Origin: Solobacterium sp.
Lineage (GTDB): Bacteria; Bacillota_I; Bacilli_A; Erysipelotrichales; Erysipelotrichaceae
Reading direction: 5' to 3'
Length of the DNA: 8,313 nt
Assembly: GCA_017419465.1 (NCBI GenBank)
Contig: JAFOLE010000285.1
Coordinates: 1 to 8,313, forward strand
Below are positions 5,646 to 8,313 of this stretch, one piece after another. Within the stretch, counting starts at the first letter, position 1. Each line of letters starts with the position of its first letter. The notes below the pieces were generated by a model. That model did not search any database. It saw nothing but the letters and a program-made list of their open reading frames with translations, and had not been told where the DNA came from. Both the position numbers and the translations under genes were made by a program.

Positions 5646-6725
5646 TCAGTGGCACTGGTGCCAGGCGATCAGATAATCCGTCACCTCCCCATAGGAACGG
5701 ATGCCGCTTTCATGGGAGAAGGTTTTGAGATATGTATCGTTGATGTTGTCGCTGACGTCCTGAAGCGGAGAGTCATATTTGGCATACGCAGACCTGGTAT
5801 CCTGGCGGTCCATGAATACCAGCGTAACACCTTCCTGCATCTTGTATGTTTCATAGAGTTTCTTTGCACTGTCGGGATCTGCGCTTACCAGTGCATTCCA
5901 GCAGTAGCCGAAGGCGGAATATGCACCGCTGTAGCGGAAATACAGATCATCGCTGTTCATGCATGCAAGAAAGGCGCAGAAGTTTGCCTCCTGTTCGCTG
6001 GCGATGCCAAGCCGGTGCGCAGCTTCATGACACATGGTAAAGGGCAGCGGAATGATGGGCACATTGCGGGGAACGGACGCTTCTCCCGTAACAGGCATGA
6101 ACATGCCGATGATGCCGTTGTACAGAAGATACTCCCCAATCAGGGAAAAGCGTTTCACCGGAACCGAAGAACCTTCGAATACCGGATATGTCCGGGAAAG
6201 CACCGTATAGGAACTTCCCGCAGTGCGGGCCGTTTCATAGAAATCTGCCGGAAGGGGACGCTTTGTTTTGTCACGCCCGATCTGCGGCGCAAGGGAAGCC
6301 GCTTCCATCAGATAGGCTTCTGCAGCCTCATATAATTCCTGCGTGGAATACTGTCGGACTTCCAGATTCAGATATACGGAAAGTTTTGGCGCATAGTGAT
6401 TGCCAAGCCATCCGTGCATGGCAATCAGTACAAGAACCGAGACAATCAGAATCGTTCTTCGCAGAAGGGAAACGAATCCCTGTTTCCGTCGGATACACCG
6501 GATCAGCGCAATGAGGAATATCAACAGCAGCACTGCGGCGCCGACATCCCAGACGGAAAACCATGTAAATGAGAAGAGTCCGGCAAGGGTGCCCATCAGC
6601 ACCTTTGAACTGTTCCGATACCATGGGAAAAAGAATGCCGGAGACATCCGCATCCATATCATTTCAAGACCTGCCAGTACAAGCAGAACCAGAGACAGAA
6701 TCCATGTCCGCAGTCCGTTTTTCAC
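5646..6725 (-). CDS. DUF3810-family membrane protein, predicted zinc metallopeptidase
   Basis: A 359-residue membrane protein. It has three probable membrane helices in the N-terminal third (about 8-24, 57-77 and 88-106), then a large soluble domain. The diagnostic block is MPVTGEASVPRNVPIIP (210-226) followed by LPFTMCHEAAHRLGIASEQEANF (227-249). HEAAH (233-237) is an HExxH zinc-protease motif, and E246 in the E-x-E-A-N-F stretch is the likely third ligand, as in gluzincin-type folds. LGNHYAP (107-113) matches the conserved segment after the last membrane helix of DUF3810. Proteolytic activity and substrate are inferred, not established. The start is GTG at 6725. It keeps the first membrane helix, and an in-frame TGA at 6753-6755 rules out a longer form. 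The GTG lies only 6 nt from a TATAAT and has no properly spaced ribosome binding site. The gene is probably co-transcribed with ade downstream; I see no functional link between the two. Confidence 0.88.
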   Translation of the reverse strand: MKNGLRTWILSLVLLVLAGLEMIWMRMSPAFFFPWYRNSSKVLMGTLAGLFSFTWFSVWDVGAAVLLLIFLIALIRCIRRKQGFVSLLRRTILIVSVLVLIAMHGWLGNHYAPKLSVYLNLEVRQYSTQELYEAAEAYLMEAASLAPQIGRDKTKRPLPADFYETARTAGSSYTVLSRTYPVFEGSSVPVKRFSLIGEYLLYNGIIGMFMPVTGEASVPRNVPIIPLPFTMCHEAAHRLGIASEQEANFCAFLACMNSDDLYFRYSGAYSAFGYCWNALVSADPDSAKKLYETYKMQEGVTLVFMDRQDTRSAYAKYDSPLQDVSDNINDTYLKTFSHESGIRSYGEVTDYLIAWHQCH

Positions 6726-6731
6726 ACCCCC

Positions 6732-6737
6732 ATTATA
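6732..6737 (-). promoter_or_regulatory. Possible -10 box immediately upstream of the DUF3810 gene
   Basis: On the minus strand TATAAT occupies 6737-6732 and ends 6 nt before the GTG start codon at 6725. Transcription from it would begin at or near the start codon and give a leaderless mRNA. No good -35 is present at the expected distance (CGGAGT). It directly follows the T-run of the upstream terminator, so chance is possible. Confidence 0.3.
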
Positions 6738-6763
6738 AAGAAAACACCGGAATCACTCCGGTG
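6738..6763 (-). terminator. Intrinsic terminator downstream of MATE remnant
   Basis: Read on the minus strand, CACCGGA (6763-6757) pairs with TCCGGTG (6751-6745) across a 5-nt loop and runs into TTTTCTT. It lies 10 nt after the remnant's stop codon. It separates that transcript from the DUF3810-ade genes. Confidence 0.85.
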
Positions 6764-6773
6764 AAATCAATCT

Positions 6774-7136
6774 TCAGATTGTGACCGGCCAGCCTTCCTG
6801 TTTCCGGATCCGGAAATAGATCAGATACGATACCGCAACCGTAAACAGATCCGCGGTCAGCTGTGTCCAGACAATGCCCTGTTCGCCAAAGAGATGATTG
6901 AACAGAAACAGCAGCGGGATATTGAAAACGAGCTGGCGGATCACCGCAAGCAGGAACGAGTCTCTGCCTCGGCCGATCGCCTGCGTGAAGTGCACCATGG
7001 AAAAGCATAAGAACATGAGCGGTGTCGCAAAGCATCGTGCCCGCAAGAACATTGTTCCGTAGCGCACCGTTTCCGCATCATTGATGAACTCCGCACCAGG
7101 ACGATCGGAAACGGCGATGAGATCTGTGATTTCCAT
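6774..7136 (-). pseudogene. MATE-family efflux transporter, 5'-truncated remnant
   Basis: This is an open frame of 120 codons that matches only the C-terminal part of MATE/DinF-type Na+/H+-drug antiporters, which are normally about 440-460 residues with 12 helices. The recognisable segment begins near FINDAETVRYGTMFLR (residues 17-32). It continues through the F-TQAIGRGRDSFLLAVIRQ helix-loop (about 50-68) and two more hydrophobic helices (about 69-84 and 91-108), and ends in a short basic tail. An in-frame TGA lies five codons before the ATG at 7136, and no Shine-Dalgarno sequence precedes it. About 330 N-terminal residues are missing and the remaining 5' DNA is not MATE-like. The genuine terminator is retained just downstream. 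It is almost certainly a decayed gene end left by a deletion or recombination whose breakpoint lies within about 7085-7150. Confidence 0.85.
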
Positions 7137-7174
7137 ATTGTCGGCGGAAAATCACAGTCCTGACAGGTTTTTTC

Positions 7175-7202
7175 TTGAAAACACACTTCAAATTGTTACG
7201 AT
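7175..7202 (+). promoter_or_regulatory. Extended -10 promoter of the secreted repeat protein
   Basis: TTGAAA (7175-7180, 5 of 6) is followed after 16 nt by TACGAT (7197-7202, 4 of 6) with an upstream TG (7194-7195), the extended -10 arrangement. The predicted leader is short (about 18 nt) and contains a strong GAAGGAG ribosome binding site (7211-7217). The promoter sits in the gap next to the truncated MATE 5' end. Confidence 0.55.
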
Positions 7203-7226
7203 AGTTATACGAAGGAGTACTTATAT

Positions 7227-8162
7227 ATGATCAGACGTATTGTAAACAAACTCACTGCGGTCAGCGCAGCGGTTCTCAGTGTAATGCTCTTCATGACACC
7301 GGTTCAGGCGCAGGTTAACGGCGGCGGTCCGTACGGTGATATCGACGGGTACTATACCTGGGAAATCAACGGAAAAGGATGGACGGTCTATTCACAGAAC
7401 GGCTATTCCTGGGTCTATGAGGAAAACGGAGCCCGTACCTATCTCGATTCCTACGGAAACAAGCTGTACGGCGTAACTCCGGCTGCCGCAAGAACCATCA
7501 CGGAAATGAAGCTCACCTATAACTCCACCGTCAACGGCACAACGGTTTACCAGAACCCGAACGGTGCGCTCTACACCGTAGACGCAAACGGACGCATCTA
7601 TGCCTACGGCGCCAGCCCGGCACCGGCACCGGCTCCGGTCTCCGGAAGAGACCTTGTTGTAAAATATGCATTCAACTCCGCAGACGGTTATGTTGTCTAT
7701 AAGGATCCCAACGGCACCCTGTGGTTCTTCGGCGAAGGATATTTCCCGACCCATTACTGGGGAAACAGCTGGGGCTCCTACCAGACCTCCGGTCACCCGG
7801 ACAGGGTGTTCCGCTATGTCGGCCCTGTCGAAGGACACACGCTGTACGCCGATAGTGCCGGAAGACTGTGGTATTTTGAAAACGATACTGCATATCAGTA
7901 CCATGGCAAAGGCTTCAACCCGGATGTAAAGCCTGCGGTAGATCCGACAAAATCGAATACGATGTGGGTTGACGGAAGATCCACAACGGTCCATGTCGGA
8001 GAGTACTGGCAGGCACCGACCTGGGTATCCTGGTGCCCGGACGGCATGCATCTGATCGGCTGGGACTATGCGGAAAACACCGGTTATGTAAGATGGAAAC
8101 CGGGTGCGTACATCAAGAATACCGGCAACGACCTGTCGCTGTATCCGGTCTACGGCTATTAA
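7227..8162 (+). CDS. Secreted repeat protein with C-terminal Flg_new/InlB-B-repeat-like domain
   Basis: A 311-residue exported protein. Residues 1-28 form a Sec signal peptide: basic MIRRIVNK, a hydrophobic core, and TPVQA followed by Q29 as the likely signal peptidase I site. Four degenerate units of about 35 residues follow (about 43-80, 95-128, 145-179 and 194-227). Each is built on a pattern like G-x-x-V-Y-x-(N/D)-P-N-G-x-L-Y/W, for example TVYQNPNGALY, VVYKDPNGTLW and TLYADSAGRLW. A PAPAPAP linker (131-137) splits units 2 and 3. The C-terminal stretch (about 250-311) contains HLIGWDYAENTGYVRWKPGAY and ends LSLYPVYGY, which fits the Listeria-Bacteroides (Flg_new) beta-grasp repeat pattern 'GW ... 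y.pG ... ltLYavw'. Trp, Tyr and Gly are abundant and there is only one Cys. There is no LPxTG sorting signal, lipobox or C-terminal membrane helix, so it is released or held non-covalently at the wall. No catalytic motif is seen; binding or adhesion is a guess. The ATG at 7227 has GAAGGAG at 9 nt. Confidence 0.85.
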   Translation: MIRRIVNKLTAVSAAVLSVMLFMTPVQAQVNGGGPYGDIDGYYTWEINGKGWTVYSQNGYSWVYEENGARTYLDSYGNKLYGVTPAAARTITEMKLTYNSTVNGTTVYQNPNGALYTVDANGRIYAYGASPAPAPAPVSGRDLVVKYAFNSADGYVVYKDPNGTLWFFGEGYFPTHYWGNSWGSYQTSGHPDRVFRYVGPVEGHTLYADSAGRLWYFENDTAYQYHGKGFNPDVKPAVDPTKSNTMWVDGRSTTVHVGEYWQAPTWVSWCPDGMHLIGWDYAENTGYVRWKPGAYIKNTGNDLSLYPVYGY

Positions 8163-8224
8163 TTGAAATAACGGTTCTTGCAAATCTGGTGTTGATGAAG
8201 AGATCAGATAAATAGCGAGACATT

Positions 8225-8262
8225 AGGACATGGTACAGAAGAATGTGCCATGTCTTTTGTTA
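8225..8262 (+). terminator. Intrinsic terminator of the secreted protein gene
   Basis: AGGACATGGTAC (8225-8236) pairs with GTGCCATGTCTT (8245-8256) over 12 bp with two G-U wobbles, across an 8-nt loop, and runs into TTGTTATT. It lies about 60 nt after the stop. The intervening 8163-8224 shows no gene. Confidence 0.8.
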
Positions 8263-8313
8263 TTGAAACGGACCATAGTGTTAGCGATAAGAAGGATTCT
8301 GACCTTGAATGAA
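8263..8313 (+). promoter_or_regulatory. Possible promoter and start region of a gene beyond the window
   Basis: TTGAAA (8263-8268) and GATAAG (8286-8291) are spaced 17 nt and would make a reasonable sigma-A promoter. GAAGGA (8291-8296) precedes a TTG (8305) by 8 nt and an ATG (8309) by 12 nt. The -10 and this Shine-Dalgarno-like sequence touch, so both cannot serve the same start. The window ends too soon to decide. Confidence 0.3.

Noticed and set aside
7392..8183. A 263-codon minus-strand frame opposite the secreted protein.
   Set aside because: The plus-strand gene has a signal peptide, strong RBS, promoter and terminator; the antisense frame has none of these and no protein-like features.

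Overview
This window looks like chromosomal DNA of a Bacillota bacterium. The signs are AAGGAGG-type ribosome binding sites, sigma-A-like promoters, short intrinsic terminators, and an RsbU/SpoIIE-type phosphatase. By eye the base composition is roughly balanced, with CTG/CCG/ATC-rich codon use, which would fit a mid-GC gut Erysipelotrichaceae-like lineage. That placement is an impression from protein style; no marker gene supports it.

Layout, left to right. (1) Positions 1-554 hold two tandem copies of a unit of about 345 bp. Each has a very small gene (the first is cut by the window edge) followed by its own GC-rich terminator hairpin. (2) Positions 580-1203 hold a promoter, a leader with a direct repeat, and a small single-domain flavodoxin. 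(3) A bidirectional terminator separates the flavodoxin from a convergent glyoxalase-II-like metallo-beta-lactamase-fold hydrolase (1258-1875, minus). (4) Positions 2106-3848 encode a membrane-anchored HAMP-PP2C (RsbU/SpoIIE) serine phosphatase. It runs tail-to-tail into adenine deaminase (3845-5602, minus), and the two stop regions overlap by 4 bp. (5) Upstream of ade on the minus strand, 43 nt away and probably in the same operon, is a DUF3810-family membrane protein with a zinc-protease HEAAH motif (5646-6725). (6) Positions 6774-7136 are the C-terminal remnant of a MATE efflux transporter, closed by a clear terminator. (7) Positions 7227-8162 encode a secreted protein with four degenerate repeats and a C-terminal Flg_new/InlB-B-repeat-like domain, followed by a terminator. 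A possible promoter for the next gene lies at the right edge.

The genes do not form one pathway. Most are housekeeping or accessory singletons: purine salvage, detoxification, redox, signalling and secretion. The most unusual signal is the tandem small-gene pair. A 15-codon core is almost unrelated in DNA sequence between the copies. It is flanked on both sides by near-identical DNA, and on the 3' side the identity continues through the stop codon into non-coding DNA. The encoded peptide resembles the helical C-terminal tail of Rpn/PD-(D/E)XK 'transposase-like' nucleases, but no nuclease domain is present in the complete copy. I see no CRISPR array, tRNA, rRNA, insertion sequence or phage module. 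No gene-free stretch exceeds 300 bases; the longest is about 250 bases (479-729), and its contents are described below.
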